Shown one piece after another: positions 44,809-56,676 of a stretch of 64,000 bases of DNA; within the stretch, counting starts at the first letter, position 1, and every line of letters starts with the position of its first letter. Below the pieces are notes generated by a model. The model was not told the origin of the DNA. It saw only the letters and a list, made by a program, of their open reading frames with translations, and did not search any database. This DNA is from Antrodiella citrinella (lineage: Eukaryota > Basidiomycota > Agaricomycetes > Polyporales > Steccherinaceae), in assembly GCA_004802725.1 (NCBI GenBank), contig SGPM01000002.1, forward strand, positions 3,873 to 67,872. Direction: 5' to 3'. The translations under genes were made by a program, and so were the position numbers.

Positions 44809-46285
44809 ATGTTCAGAGCATTCACATCGCTGAACGTTCTCCCTCGACTGCTATCTCACCCCTCGTTTCTACCTGGTCTTCCTATCGCGAGAAGGTACTC
44901 AGTTTTATCACCAGCGCCTGTCATGCCACCGAAGAAGACCCCCAAGAAGAGGGCTCGAGAGGAGACACCCTCAGACTCAAACGCAGACTCCGAGGCTACT
45001 GCGCGACCCAAAGCCTCTGGTTCGAAGAAACGAGCCAAGAAGGCGGAGGTACCTGCAGAGAACCCGCAGCCAACGAACATGGTCATGCCTGTGAAGATCA
45101 CGTTCCCTCCGAAGACGGAGGGCACGACACGTATCGCAGCGTGGAATATCTGCGGGCTTGTTGCGAGTCAGAAGAAGGTGTGTGCAGGTGAGGTATGCAA
45201 GAGTTGTGATGGCTTATGGACTGTTGTCTATAGGGGTTTCAGTATTATGTCGAGGCGGAGGATGCGGATATCTTGATATTGACGGAGACAAAGGTCAGAC
45301 TTCAGATATCTTGCGATACTACTTCGGACTCTCATGTTCTTGACTAACAGGCCAACGATGAGCCGGTTATACCAGTTCTTGACAAACGGTATCCTCACAA
45401 GTACTGGTCAAACTCTGCAAAGAAGACTTACTGTACGTGTCTTGTCCCCCCTGAGGTCTGAATATGTGAATCGTGCTTACCTCGTTTTTCCAGCAGGAAC
45501 CGCTATTCTATCCAAAGTGGAACCGGTCAGCGTGAACTACACGCTCCCCGGACATCCAGAGCCCGAAACGGTGAAGGGTCGTATCGTCACAGTCGAATTC
45601 CCAAACCTATACGTCGTCGGGACGTATGTTGTGAATGCAGGTAGCGGTTTGAAGGTGTGTATGGTTCCTTTCGACTTTCATTGTATGGTGAGAAAATGGA
45701 ACGCTGACTCTGTGTGTACAGACCCTGGACGCGAAAAAGCAATGGAATACTCACTTCGAGACGTACATACGCTCGCTTGACGCAAAGAAACCTGTGATTT
45801 GGGGAGGCGATTTGAACGTCGCACCTACGGAACTCGGTATGTGCATCTGCAGCAGTACCTTCTCGTCGTTCGCTCTGACAGTTTGTTACGCGCATGCAAA
45901 GACCTCAAGCATCCGAAACCCAACTGGAACAAAACACCCGGATACACCGAAGCAGAAACGAGCTCGTTCGCGCGGATACTGAACCCGCCCGAAGACTTAA
46001 AAGACGCGAAGCCCTTCGTTGACGTCTGGCGCAAGTTCCACCCTGAAGACAGACATTTCACATATTTCGGGTATCGATTCAAGTGCAGAGAGAAGGGTGT
46101 CGGTTGGCGGCTCGACCATTGTGCGTTCCCTCGCCTTCACCGTCGCGGTCTTGCTGACGAACGCCTTGGCAGTTGTGCTGAGCGAACGGATACACGAGCG
46201 CGTCAAGTTCTGCGAAATAAGAGACGAGATTTACGGCGCGTCGGACCATTGTCCTGTCACGTTAGAGATAGAGGGGGGCTTGTGA
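44809..46285 (+). CDS. AP endonuclease, ExoIII/APEX1 type
   Basis: Base-excision-repair nuclease that cuts 5' of abasic sites. Two starts are plausible. From 44809 the protein begins MFRAFTSLNVLPRLLSHP and continues to ARRYSVLSPAP, a mitochondrial-type leader. From 44923 it begins MPPKKTPKKRAREE, a nuclear signal. The catalytic domain runs RIAAWNICGL (Asn in family motif), ILTETKANDE (metal Glu), AGTAILSKVEP, VVGTYVVNAG, VIWGGDLNVAPTE, then the Tyr/Asp/His group in WRLDHFVLSERI and SDHCPVTLEI, with the general-base His in SDH. The length and the absence of a C-terminal zinc finger favour APEX1/Apn1-unrelated ExoIII type over Apn2. About eight exons. Confidence 0.92.
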
Positions 46286-47269
46286 TTGCTTATCTTCATT
46301 TTCGGGTCCGTGGAATCTATACCGGATCTACGGGATATGTCCAGCCTCTGGGCCTCGACGGATTCATCAATGTCCAGAATGACGGAAAGGTGGCTCGGGC
46401 TAGGGGACAGGGGATGGCTGCGCGGGTATAGCGATGAAGGAAGGCACGTCTACGAAGGATGCTGTTTATGCATATGTCCTGCTTGCACCTCCACTCTTCA
46501 CTGCTCCAGTGCCCTAAATTCAGCGCATCAAAGTGGACTCCATCGTACCGACTATGATTACTGGAATCATGGGCGCGCATATTCCTGACATGTCAGGCCT
46601 GTCAGGAGGCAGCTGAGCGTGCTGTTCAGTGATGACGTTGATGAACTCACCCTGTCATTGCACTGATTTGCATTGCGATCCTGTGAGAAATCAAAGCGGT
46701 GAACAAGGCAACAAAGCGGGTCACCGGTCACCTTTGATTGAAGCCATTGAGAGCAGGAAGAGTGATTGGGACGAAAAGAAAAGCGGCTGCATTTCACAAA
46801 TTCTCCATGGTAAACAGACAGCCGAGTTTACAGCGCAAAATGGTTAGAATAATCCACGATGAGTTGCGGGGGTGAACGTCTAGATAGTGATATAGGGTAA
46901 GGGTAGGGTGCTCAAGGTCAAACGAAGGTCGAACGAAACGAAAAAGAATACCAAGGATGGTAAGGAAAGGTGGGGGGTCCTTACGATGTGAAGTAGCAAA
47001 TGAAATATAAAATTACGGGTAGATGGTTGTGCGTGCGGTTGTGAGGTGCGACGAGGAGGGAAGGGAGAAGAATGCTCGCGTACTTCGAAAGAATAATGAT
47101 ATACAGTCCAGTGTTGCTGAGTGTTCAACGTTCAAGCTGGGAAAAAAAATGAAACGAAACAACCAAAAACGTGTAATCAATGTGGAGCTCTTGATTTGCG
47201 TGTCATTTGCAGCATGCATGGTTAATGATGATCGATTAGGCGTGAGTGAGGTGAGGTTCGTAGGTCATG
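46286..47269. other. Convergent intergenic region
   Basis: 984 bp between converging genes. A 14-bp perfect palindrome CCTGACATGTCAGG lies at 46584-46597, followed at once by CCTGTCAGG. No ORF here has a convincing composition. Confidence 0.4.
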
Positions 47270-49144
47270 TCATGATGGTATTCTTGCCTCAGAGAGAGAT
47301 GAGGATCCTCCTGAGGGGAACGATGACATCGCACTGGATGGGCGTGACGGGTAGGATGACGACGCGGCGAACGATTGCTGCGTGTGGAAATGTGGTTGGT
47401 ATGTCGCATAGGTGTTATTATGTTCTGGGGAGCTGACACCTGCGAACGACGCAGATCGTGCGATGCCCATCGTAGAGGCAAGCAGTCTTGTCGCTTTGTT
47501 GATCGGGTTGGACAGCGAAAACAGACGACCTTGCTTTCCAAGACTGCTCTTGTCCGAAAAGTGAAGCATGGGCGCGTCGCGTTCTGTTGGTGAAGGTGGG
47601 TATGATTTGCTTCCTCCGCCAGAGTATGAGGAGGAGAGTGATGACAACGAAGAGGTTGAAGCGCGTCTTGATAGTGTGCTCCCGGGAAGCTCTACTGGTG
47701 CGGAGCGCGAAGTGGTGGTAGAATTTCTCCACTGCCAACTCCATGACCTATCCTGGCGAGCACCTCCAGTCACACTCGTAATGGGATCCGGCTGGTTATA
47801 CATCCAGGTCGCAACAAGCACCACTGTCGAACCCAGCACGAATGTCAGGGACATGTGGAAGTTGAATAAAGCGACGGAAGCCATAAATGAGATGACGATG
47901 CTGAGACTGGTTGCGAATCCCTTCAAGATGTTGTCGGCGTACTTGATAACAAGTGCGGTCAAAAGCCCACCTAAAACTTGCACCAAGACAGTCGCCCATG
48001 CCCATGCGCCGAAGTTGGCGAAAATGTTCGTGCTGAACCATCCCAGAGGACTTGTAGATGCGGAGGATGGTCCGGAGAAAATGATAGCAGCGAGGGCGGG
48101 GAGCAACGAAAAGAGGGACAGCTGCACGTTGCGGACCCACAAATCGGCCTGAGAGTTCTTGAGGACCATCTCGAAGTAGACTCCTGCCAAACCAGAAGTA
48201 AAGCATGCGGCGACCACTGCCATGAAGCCTTTGACGGCGTTCATATCATGCATCGATGAACCTGAGGAACTTGAAGAGCCTGAACCGTTCTGAATCTGAA
48301 CGATTCCGACACCAATCGCGAGGAATAGCAGTGCAAGCCATTTTGTGGGACTCAGGGTTCGTCGCAAAAGGAGTACAGAGAACGCAGCGGTCGTCAGAAT
48401 CTTCATCTGGTAGCTGACTTGGAAGGTCGCCGCATCCAGGTTTGATACTGCTACGAACTGCAGATTATTTTGGATCACTGGGCGATAAGAGAAGCAGATG
48501 ATTTAATCAAAACTGCAATGTGATATAGGCGGGCGAGGCGAGACTTACCATAGAGTATGGCCGGGATGGACAGCTTCCAACAATCCGCCCGGAAAACCTC
48601 CCTGACTAATCGTCGCGAGCGACACAGCACTGCCCAAGGACTCCACTGCGATACCGGCGCCAGGCCAGGGTACTGCGCAGGAGCGTCTATGCGAGTGAAT
48701 GCGACAACGAGAGAGATGGAACCCTTGAGGAGTTCTGTGAGAAGGACGGCACCGGCTGCAGAGTAGGTCTCTGAGGGTGCAGCGGACACGCGCGAGTAGT
48801 GCATGATGAGCGTTAAAGCAGCGTTCTGGACTGCCAGAGTTACCAGCCTGGTGGTATATGAAATCAGTCAAAGCAAGAATGGCAGAACGGAGGATATATA
48901 GAGTAGATGCATTCCACGAAGGAAACAGCGAGTCATGGGTGGAACGCAGAAGTTGAAAAGAGAAGTAGACAGGTAGAGAGACTCACGAGACATATTTCAA
49001 CGGCATGCCACAGATGGTAGGGACAGAAACGGGGGTGTCAGCGGGCACTCCGAGCTCCTCCTTCTCGTACGCATCATCCTGCTTGATATTGAGGTTGAAC
49101 TGGATGGAATGGTGGGCAGTGGGATACTCTACGTGCTGCGACAT
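47270..49144 (-). CDS. Nucleotide-sugar transporter (SLC35A, UDP-galactose type)
   Basis: Golgi carrier exchanging a nucleotide sugar for its monophosphate. Three exons (49144-48987, 48847-48549, 48477-47270) give exactly 554 codons in frame. After the cytoplasmic start MSQHVEYPTAHHSIQFNL come the TM helices, with family signatures AVQNAALTLIMHYSRV, LLTELLKGSISLVVAF, IQNNLQFVAVSNLDAATFQV (strongly conserved), YQMKILTTAAFSVLLL, WLALLFLAIGVGIVQ, SGLAGVYFEMVLK and VQVLGGLLTALVIKYADNI. The unusually long Ser-rich cytoplasmic tail (over 150 residues) is a feature of basidiomycete members. Specificity for UDP-Gal or UDP-GlcNAc is not certain. Gene model is supported by complete frame. Confidence 0.93.
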
Positions 49145-50010
49145 GGGTGTGATAGCGAAGACGGATGAGGGTATAGTTCGTCGTGATTGCAGAGACTAAG
49201 TTGACAAGATTAGGAAGATATAGGGAGTTGCAGGACTCTCCAGGCCGCTCCGCAGCTGGGGACTGGACTGGGATGTGTGGTAAGTATGGAGGAAGTGTGC
49301 ACACGCGACTGCGAGAGAAACACAAGTGGGCCAAGCCTTTTCAGAGGAGGACTCCCCGTGAGAATCCGGTGCTAATCCAAGCGCGCTGTCGCCATTCCAC
49401 ATCACATCAAAACATTCGTCTCTCTATTTCTGATACACTGTTCTGCTATCCAGCGTGCTCGCCGTCGTAGACCACACCGACTCGCGAGCGACCACCCACA
49501 CGCTTGTCTCAGCTGCGGACCAACACAGCCTCCGAGAAAAAGGCGGACCTAAAATCCGGGCGCGTTTCGTCGTTTATCACAATTTAGTCCCTTTGTCAGT
49601 CACCGATGTCCGACCAGGACCAAGCACCACTGACGTCCTCGAGCGTTCAAGACGTGAACAACCCCTCGACGACATACCTCGTGGGCGTACGGATATCGGG
49701 GATATTTTTATCAGAATGTGCAATAGATTCCGGGATGTTTGAGCGCTTTATCCGAAATATTTCGGCACCACCCAGCCCCAAGGCCCTCTCGGGTAGATGC
49801 TCTTTCGAACTTCAGAGAGCTTTGAGCTGCTTTGAGATGTGTTTTGGAGCGTCGGAGCGTCGAGATTGTAGATCCTCGGAGACGTCCGCGCACCACCAAT
49901 TTTCGGAGGCGGCTCCTACGCCAAGGAGATATTGGCAGCCCGATCGGAGTCGTAATGGGCGTCTATTGATGTGCTGGATCGCCTGAGTCTCTGAAAGACT
50001 GGACCACAAC
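49145..50010. other. Long divergent intergenic region
   Basis: 866 bp between outward-facing start codons. A palindrome CCGAAATATTTCGG (49752-49765) gives CCG-N8-CGG, the shape of a Zn2Cys6 target. A 126-codon open frame at 49606-49986 has no recognisable features and is left unannotated. Confidence 0.4.
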
Positions 50011-51349
50011 ATGACTGTGACAACTCTATATGTCTGGCCAAAAGTCGGGGAGGTACCCTCGTTAGACCCGTCATGTCTTGCTGTAAACTTCTACCTCCAA
50101 TTGCGTTTGCGTGGCCGATACACACTGTCATATTGCGGTAGTCCAGACGAGTCTCCTAGTGGTGGGTCCGTTGACAACACCCTCTCTTGCAAGAGAACGC
50201 GTGCTAACGAAATATTACAGGACAATTACCATGCTTGTCACACGGGCAACACAACGTATCCGGTCTTCTGTCCATATTCAAGTTTGTTGACCAGTTGCAA
50301 GACGCTTCTCCTTACGACTCCTCTCCCAGTGCAGTGGAAAGGGCTCAGTCCGTAGCGCGTGTTGCTCAAATTGAAGCAGACCTCGGAGACTTTGTCGTAA
50401 GCACCATGATCCCTAATTTATGTGGGATCATTGACCAACCCTTTACCACAGGCATATGCCTACTTCGCTGTCAGCGCAAACTGGTACGGTCAAACACGGC
50501 CCGCTTTGACATCTACGCTCGCCATCCCTCAGAGATACTATGTCCCGGGAAGGCTGCGCAAGTCGTACCAGCCTCGTTTGGAGGCAGCGAGCCTATGGCT
50601 TACGCATGGGGAAGAGGGTCAAAATGACAGGTTCTCCGCATTCGAAAAGTTGGCACGAAAGAAGGATACAAAAGAGAAGAAAGAGAAGCTGAAGCAGGCG
50701 TTGGAAAAAGAAAAGGTGCGTCGTATTCTGCACATATGTTGGGTCGGTTGCTGAGTTACGTTNCAGGTTTTAAGCAAAGCTCGTACTTTCCTCGACTCAT
50801 ACTCCAGCATACTTGGTAGCAGGCGTTTCTTCTACAGCAACGGGAACAGGTACGCCCGTGATTCCTCGCTTTTGACGTTCCGAATATCTGATGTCGTTAT
50901 ACAGTCCATCACCTCTAGATATTGTATTCGCGTCACACATCTGTCTTTTGCTACAGCCCCTACCCGACAATGCAATCACGACCCTCCTCAAAGANTCGTA
51001 CCCAGCACTTGTCTCCCACTCAGAAACAATCTACTCCCTTGCATTCCCAGATGCTGATTCCCAACCACCTCTCACCACCCCGCTCAGCATCGGTCATTCC
51101 CTCCGCTTACTGCTCCCGACGCTACCTTTCACCGCAACCGCCTNTCCACAACGGTCAGTTGACGCCGCAGAAGAAGCNAAGTTTGCNAGATGGCGATACG
51201 CATTCTATGGAACTGCGGTCTTTGTGACGGCGACTTATGTTTACGCGTCTGGNATTGTACCGCTTGTNATCGGTGTCTTGGCGGAGCAGCAAAGGCTTCG
51301 GCAGGAGGAAGTGAGGTTGGAACGGGAGGAAGAAGAAGAGGATGATTAA
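50011..51349 (+). CDS. SAM37: SAM37 / metaxin-like mitochondrial outer-membrane protein
   Basis: Part of the sorting and assembly machine that inserts beta-barrel proteins into the mitochondrial outer membrane. Start MTVTTLYVWPKVGEVPSL is the typical metaxin N-terminus, followed by CLAVNFYLQLRL, LPCLSHGQHNVSGLLSIFKFVD and AYAYFAVSANWYG. The centre has GST-like metaxin helices (RYYVPGRLRKSYQPRLEAA) and a charged coil with KKDTKEKKEKLKQALEK. A C-terminal TM helix (YAFYGTAVFVTATYVYAS) precedes a Glu-rich end. About five exons; the splice region near 50720-50880 is uncertain. Five or more single N bases fall in the last exon (50996-51268), leaving a few residues unknown. Confidence 0.88.
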
Positions 51350-51615
51350 GGNTTGNTTAACTNCTGNGCCTGCTACGGTGTCTGGAAGGTATGTTAATTG
51401 TTATTGACTGGACATCGACATGTACTGTCTCGCATGCACCGTAGACGCCGGTTTAACATAACCATATCTTCTGTCACGTGCTATGACGCGACGCGTCATC
51501 TACTGTAACTTGAAGATCNTGTCTTTCTGTCTAGTTAGTAGTTCTCAACAAGAAACCATCATCACTTCTCACTCTCATCTTACGTTGCTCAACAAGCCTT
51601 GTCTTGATCACCATC
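51350..51615 (+). promoter_or_regulatory. Upstream region of OTU1 with an ACGCGT box
   Basis: 266 bp between tandem genes. ACGCGT at 51491-51496 sits about 120 bp before the start codon, beside a near-palindromic GACGCGACGCGTC. Three N bases occur at its left end. Confidence 0.35.
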
Positions 51616-52905
51616 ATGGCACCGATTCGTCTTAGGCATCCGAAGGGATCAGTAACTATCNAAGTCGACTTCGACCACTTTACAGTGCTTGATCTCCAGC
51701 AAGAGATCTTTGCCGCAACGGAGATCCCACCTTCACGGCAAGAATGTCAGTTTCTTTCTCTCNGAAATCCAAAGCCCTGGAAAACCCATCACCTTCGTTC
51801 GTAGTGAAAGCGGGATACCCACCGAGGACACTCATGCTCATACCCGAACTCCCGTTGGACAGTCTCGGTATCAAAGGCGAACAACTCACNGTGATCGCGA
51901 AAGCGTTAGGATCTGGGTCGAGAGATGCTCCTCCCTCTTCGGACGCATTCAACTCGGGTGCAGCTGCCAGGCAGGCTTCGTCTCAGGTGCCTCTGTCGGG
52001 ACTCAACGCGCTGCCGCGCGTGGGGTCCGCCCCCGCATCTTCCGGAGGACCCGAGCACGTTCAGTTTGGACAAGAGTTTCTCGTACATCAGGTCAGTGGA
52101 TTCTCACTTGAACGTATGATGAAATATATNCGCGATGTGCTGACTGAACATCTGTCAAGGTCGCACCGGATGATAATTCGTGTCTATTCTCTTCCGTCGC
52201 GTTGATCTTTGCGCAGGACAAGANTCAGGCAGCACTTATGCGGAAGAGTACGGCTAGATTTTAATCTTCTCGTGATGGTTGAAGCTTATGTCTGCCCAAA
52301 GTTGTAGCANATGAGATCCGCAAGGACCCGGTGACATGGAACGAAGCTATTCTAGGGTACGTTCATGTTTTACTATAGTATTGGCTGACACTTTATTCCA
52401 GACGGCCGCGAGATGACTACATNTCTACCATCCTAAAACCCACGTCCTGGGGCGGCGCTATTGAATTGACCATCCTAGCNAAACATTTCTCCACCGAAAT
52501 CGCGTCCGTAGACGTCGAGACGGGCAGAGTAGACAACTTNCCCCCGCCCGCCGAAGTCGACTCCGGTAATCGGTGTATCCTGATATACTCGGGTATCCAC
52601 TACGACGCGGCGACCGTCGCGCCGATGTTGGAGGCCGATGCTGCGTTCCACCAGACGGTGGTGCCGGCAGATAATGACGCTGTTTTGAATGCGGCGAAGG
52701 CACTGGCGGACAAGTTGAGAGCCAAGAAGGCGTATACGAACACAGCGACCTTCGACCTCAGGTGTCAGGTATGTTGGCATGATTCGAGTTCTGATCCGGC
52801 AACTGATTGTTGTACGTTCAGGTCTGTCAAAAAGGTCTGAAGGGAGAGAAAGAGGCTCGTGCGCATGCTACTGAGACGGGACATGTTGAGTTTGGAGAGT
52901 ATTGA
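51616..52905 (+). CDS. OTU1: OTU1-type deubiquitinase (Yod1-like)
   Basis: Cysteine protease of the OTU family that trims ubiquitin, working with Cdc48/p97 in ER-associated degradation. Start MAPIRLRHPKGSVTI gives the N-terminal ubiquitin-like domain (TVLDLQQEIFAATEIPPSRQE, then GYPPRTLMLIPE). The catalytic motif is VAPDDNSCLFSSVALIF (Asp and Cys), interrupted just before by an intron near 52094. Then come WGGAIELTILAKHF and the catalytic His in LIYSGIHYDA. The C-terminal zinc finger is LRCQVCQKGLKGEKEARAHATETGH (C2H2). About five introns. A MluI box, ACGCGT, lies at 51491-51496. Single Ns at several sites leave a few residues unknown. Confidence 0.92.
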
Positions 52906-53184
52906 TGTGGAATGCTGACTGAATGCTGTAGTGTAGCTTGACAGTGTATTTGTATGCTGAATGGTATGTTTGTAACTTGACTACTCTTCCCCTGGCGCTG
53001 ACCTACTCGAGCAGACCAAATCGCAATATTTTGTCTGACACCTTGTGTTAAAGTGGCTGACACCATTTCAATATGGACTGGTCAGCGCGACCACCATGAA
53101 CCATGTCAGCCTTGACCTGTCGCTTTCCTTCTGTCTCCCCCCCACATCCCATCACCATTTAGCAAGTACCTGCGTATATGCGAC

Positions 53185-54958
53185 ATGTTCTCTCCTCCAC
53201 GGCTCTGGGTGTTCTTGGGAGCTCTGATCCTCTATACAGGCCCCCTTGCGTCAATCGCAAATTCGCAAGGTGTCAAGATACCAATTCAGCGCATCTCTGC
53301 AAAGCAACAGAAGCAGACATCAGCACATATCTTGAGCACGAACGTTTCCGTTGCGAGCAGTCATGAATTGTATGTTCCTATTTTGCATATGACAGCTCAA
53401 AAAAAACTGATAGTGTTTCTTGGCAGTGCATATCTCGCGAGCATTGGGTATGTCTGCTCGATTACGATGTCATCGGAGTATTATGATCTCATTCACATTG
53501 TGTAGGGTCGGCGACCAGAACTTCTTCGCATTGTTGGACACAGGTTCCTCTGATTTGGTAATTCATCTCCGTCCACTCTCCGACAATTGCAAACTCATGT
53601 TCTTCCTAGTGGGTGGTGTCGTCGAACTGCACCCAGCAAGATTGCGCAGGTGTCCCCAAGTACTCTCCGACGTCTTCACTGAACCTGCTGTCAAATGAAC
53701 CCTTCAATTTGAACTATCTGATGGGCTCTGTGACCGGATCGGTGGGTACTGAGACTGTAATGCTTGGCCCATTTCAAATCTCCTCTCAAGTCTTCGGTGA
53801 GTTTTTACTTCTCCGCTTTCCCGGTCCCTTCTTATCTTTATTGGTCATGTCTGTTCTAAGGATTGGCAAATAGCACGTCTGGTTTGGGTCTGGCCGGGAC
53901 AGGAAACAGCGGAATCCTGGGCCTCTCTTTCCCGTTGGAAGCTGCCATCGCGGACACGGCCGGGATGACACTGCTCGAGAACGTCCTCGCGTCCTTCGAC
54001 GACAACCACCGCTACTTCGCTTTCAAACTCGGACGGGACGACGCTTCCTCTTCTTTCACTCTCGGGCAGATCGACTCCACGTTCGCCAACAGCACGGGCG
54101 AGTTCGCGTTCACGACTGTCTGCCCGACCGACGGAAGCTCGACGTTGGGTTCGTATGATTACTGGAAGATCCCCATCCAAGGTCTCACGATCAACAGCAC
54201 GGCCTTCGAACTCTCGCCTTCGCGCGTGGAAGGTGCGAAGTCTCCGATTGCCGTAATGGACACGGGAACGACGCTCGTGCTCGGTCCGTCGGCAGACGTC
54301 AAGCGGTTCTACGACTCCATTGGAGGGACGCAGCAAGATCAGGCCACGGGCTCATGGCAGATTCGCTGCGACCGTGCAGTCAGTGTGGGATTCGTGCTGG
54401 GAGAGGGGAACAGCAAGAGGGAGTACTCGGTTGATCCGGCGGATATCTCGTGGATGGAAGGAGGAAGGAGCGGGGATTGGTGTTTAGGAGGTGTTCAAGC
54501 AAACGATGGGGTACGTATGACCCAACATCGACTTTGTCCGATGGCGTGCTGATCATATCTAAATTCAGGTGTCTTCTGGGGACTGGCTGCTGGGTGATAC
54601 CTTCCTCAGAGTGTGTACTTCCTTTCTCATATCATGTGAATGGAATCCACCTCTCATCCCGATATTATAGAACGTATACGCCATTCACCAAGTCGCAATC
54701 GGCGATCACCCTCCCCAAGTCGGCTTACTGAACATGACGGACCCCGCCGCTGCCCTGGCCCAGTTCACACTAGATCGCGGACATGACCCGACGTCTCCCG
54801 TGCCTATCTTGTCTTCCGCTCCCTCACGTCCGCAGGATCTCGGTACTGCTTCGGTGTGGGGGATCTCTGTCGCAGGTGGGTACGTGCTCGGAATCGTTGT
54901 GGCGCTGTCTGTGTCGTCTTGTGTAGCGATACGCGCGAAGAAGAAGGGGTCATACTAG
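53185..54958 (+). CDS. Aspartic protease (A1), membrane-anchored
   Basis: Pepsin-fold protease. The signal peptide is MFSPPRLWVFLGALILYTGP. Both active-site motifs are present: LLDTGSSDLW near 53535-53560 (an intron interrupts it after Leu) and VMDTGTTLVLG near 54255. The fold also carries NSGILGLSFPLEAAI, then GLTINSTAFEL and the C-terminal GDWLLGDTFLRNVYAIHQVA. A Ser/Pro-rich linker leads to one TM helix (VWGISVAGGYVLGIVVALS) and a short basic tail with CVAIRAKKKGSY. This is the layout of yapsin-like, surface-bound proteases, though with a TM rather than a GPI signal. Start at 53185 is chosen for the signal peptide; the Met at 53178 is in another frame. About eight exons. Confidence 0.92.
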
Positions 54959-55132
54959 TACTAGGAAAGTGTATAATTGTACAGCATATATATACTACAT
55001 TTCAGTCAAAGATAGTGTCATAGAGGATACAGCAGAGAAGTCGAGGAAAATCGGCGCCGATGGTAGCGTGTGTATATAAAGTACAATATAGCAAGACGAA
55101 GAAGTGTAAGAATTTCAAGGGTGTACCAAAGC

Positions 55133-55793
55133 TTAGTGCTTTGTTGGGGCCTGCTGCGCCTCAGGCTGATACGAGTTCGGTGGAGGGCTCATATACCCCG
55201 ACGCAGGCGGACTCGCCACGTATCCCGGCTGTCCTCCCCATTGGCCTTGCATCGGGTGACCCTGTCCGTATTGTGGTAGCATAGGCTCCCAACTGGAGCA
55301 ACAGACAAAATGAACATGACGCCGAGTGCAGGAACCAAGCAAGGACTTACCCGTTCGGCTGGATAGGTACGACCCACTGACAAATCGAGCACACCCAGAT
55401 GCGTTTCGACTGCATGGGGATGACTGGGACGAAGCACACTTCGAACCACTTCCGGGATTTGGCCGACTGCACGGAGACTACGTGCAGCACACGCGATGGC
55501 AATGAATGAATGAGCTCATGAGTTCATGCTTGGGTGCTATCATGGTGTGCGGACTCACCATTGTGGCATCTCGGACATATCCTAGGTGTCAAGTCTCCGT
55601 CCGGACGAACCTTGTCCGTGCAGCCATCTGTACAGTCAAACACCCTCTTCCGTCAGTGCCTCTTCCTACGACTCCTAAGTATTGCGGCAGTTCCGCAACT
55701 CACACATGATCGGTATACAAACTGCAAGCACGATGCATAAGCTCGTTATTCACAACGCACGACCCAGACTGGGTACTTACTGAAAAAATCCAT
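55133..55793 (-). CDS. Small zinc-ribbon membrane-type protein
   Basis: About 118 residues from five exons, the first two tiny: 55781-55793 (13 nt) and 55704-55721 (18 nt). They splice to MDFFICIPIMYGCTDKVRPD, then ICPRCHNVSVQ (Cys28, Cys31), KWFEVCFVPVIPM and WVCSICQWVVPIQ (Cys63, Cys66). Two CxxC knuckles with this pattern match the fungal zinc_ribbon_15 family. The C-terminus is Gln/Pro/Gly-rich (WEPMLPQYGQGHPM). Function is unknown in the family. Each micro-exon gives a perfect GTAAGT or GTGAGT donor, which supports the model. Confidence 0.75.
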
Positions 55794-56676
55794 GATGAAT
55801 ATGTGGTAGGGTGGTGGTAATAGCAAGAGTTATGACGCCTCCAGTGCCGTCGCTCCTCCGAGGGCCACAGGTGGGATGCGCAGTCAGCCCCAGAGCTTTA
55901 CGTAACGACCCATTCTTGGTGATAGCGATGGGCCGAGGTGTGCTTGGTACACGGCTCCTGTGATCCCACTCGGCACCGCACGTCCAACGCGAGCGTGAAC
56001 ATGGGAACCGCGTTGCGACGTTCTTGTCCAAGATTCTGAGCGCAGATTTGTGATGCGATGGTTCGTGTCGCGAGCATCGAGGACGATTTGTGTGTGCGAC
56101 AGCGCCTAACAACACGATCGAGTGCGTCCGAGAAAGGAAAGCGTGGCTAGGAACCTTCCAGCCTCCGACGCACGCTCCGCCCCAGTATGAGTCTTCTTAT
56201 CACCATGGGCGTGAAAGTGTTCCTGCATCTGGAACAAAGTACATAGAAGGTACAAGGTTTGTTACAGGTACCAAAAAAAGGCGCGTGTGAGTCAAAGGGA
56301 AACGCCGATTAAGTCGTGTCTGTAGTGTGAACTTGGGAGAGAAGACATAGGAGGGGGGTAGTAGTCCGCGAAATCGGAAATAATCTAAGTACAACGAAGA
56401 CAGGATCGAAAATTTTCTATCATACAATATATACATGCGTAGATGACATAGCACAGGAAAGGTGATTGGGTGGATGGAGGAAAAGGGGGGTCACGATGCA
56501 AGTGCCAGTGCAATGAGAAGTCTGGGAGAAAGCGTAGCGAAGTCAAAGGTACAATAGTCCGAATAAATAGGATAATCGCCACGAATGTCCAGAAGAAAAA
56601 TGACACGAGAGTAGGGGCAAGTCCGATAGCATGCCTAGAGTCCTCTGGAAAGAAAGTATCTACCCTCCCGGCCTCC
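55794..56676. other. Intergenic region between two minus-strand genes
   Basis: 883 bp holding the promoter of the zinc-ribbon gene and the 3' UTR of the transcription factor. It is AT-richer toward 56400. No ORF or repeat is supported. Confidence 0.35.

Noticed and set aside
46584..46605. CCTGACATGTCAGG palindrome followed by a half copy
   Set aside because: Noted as a feature of the gap, but it is short, lies between two 3' ends and has no stem-loop followed by T-run or other context.
49606..49986. 126-codon plus-strand open frame beginning MSDQDQAPL
   Set aside because: Single open frame in a divergent promoter region with no recognisable domain; spliced alternatives gave nothing better.
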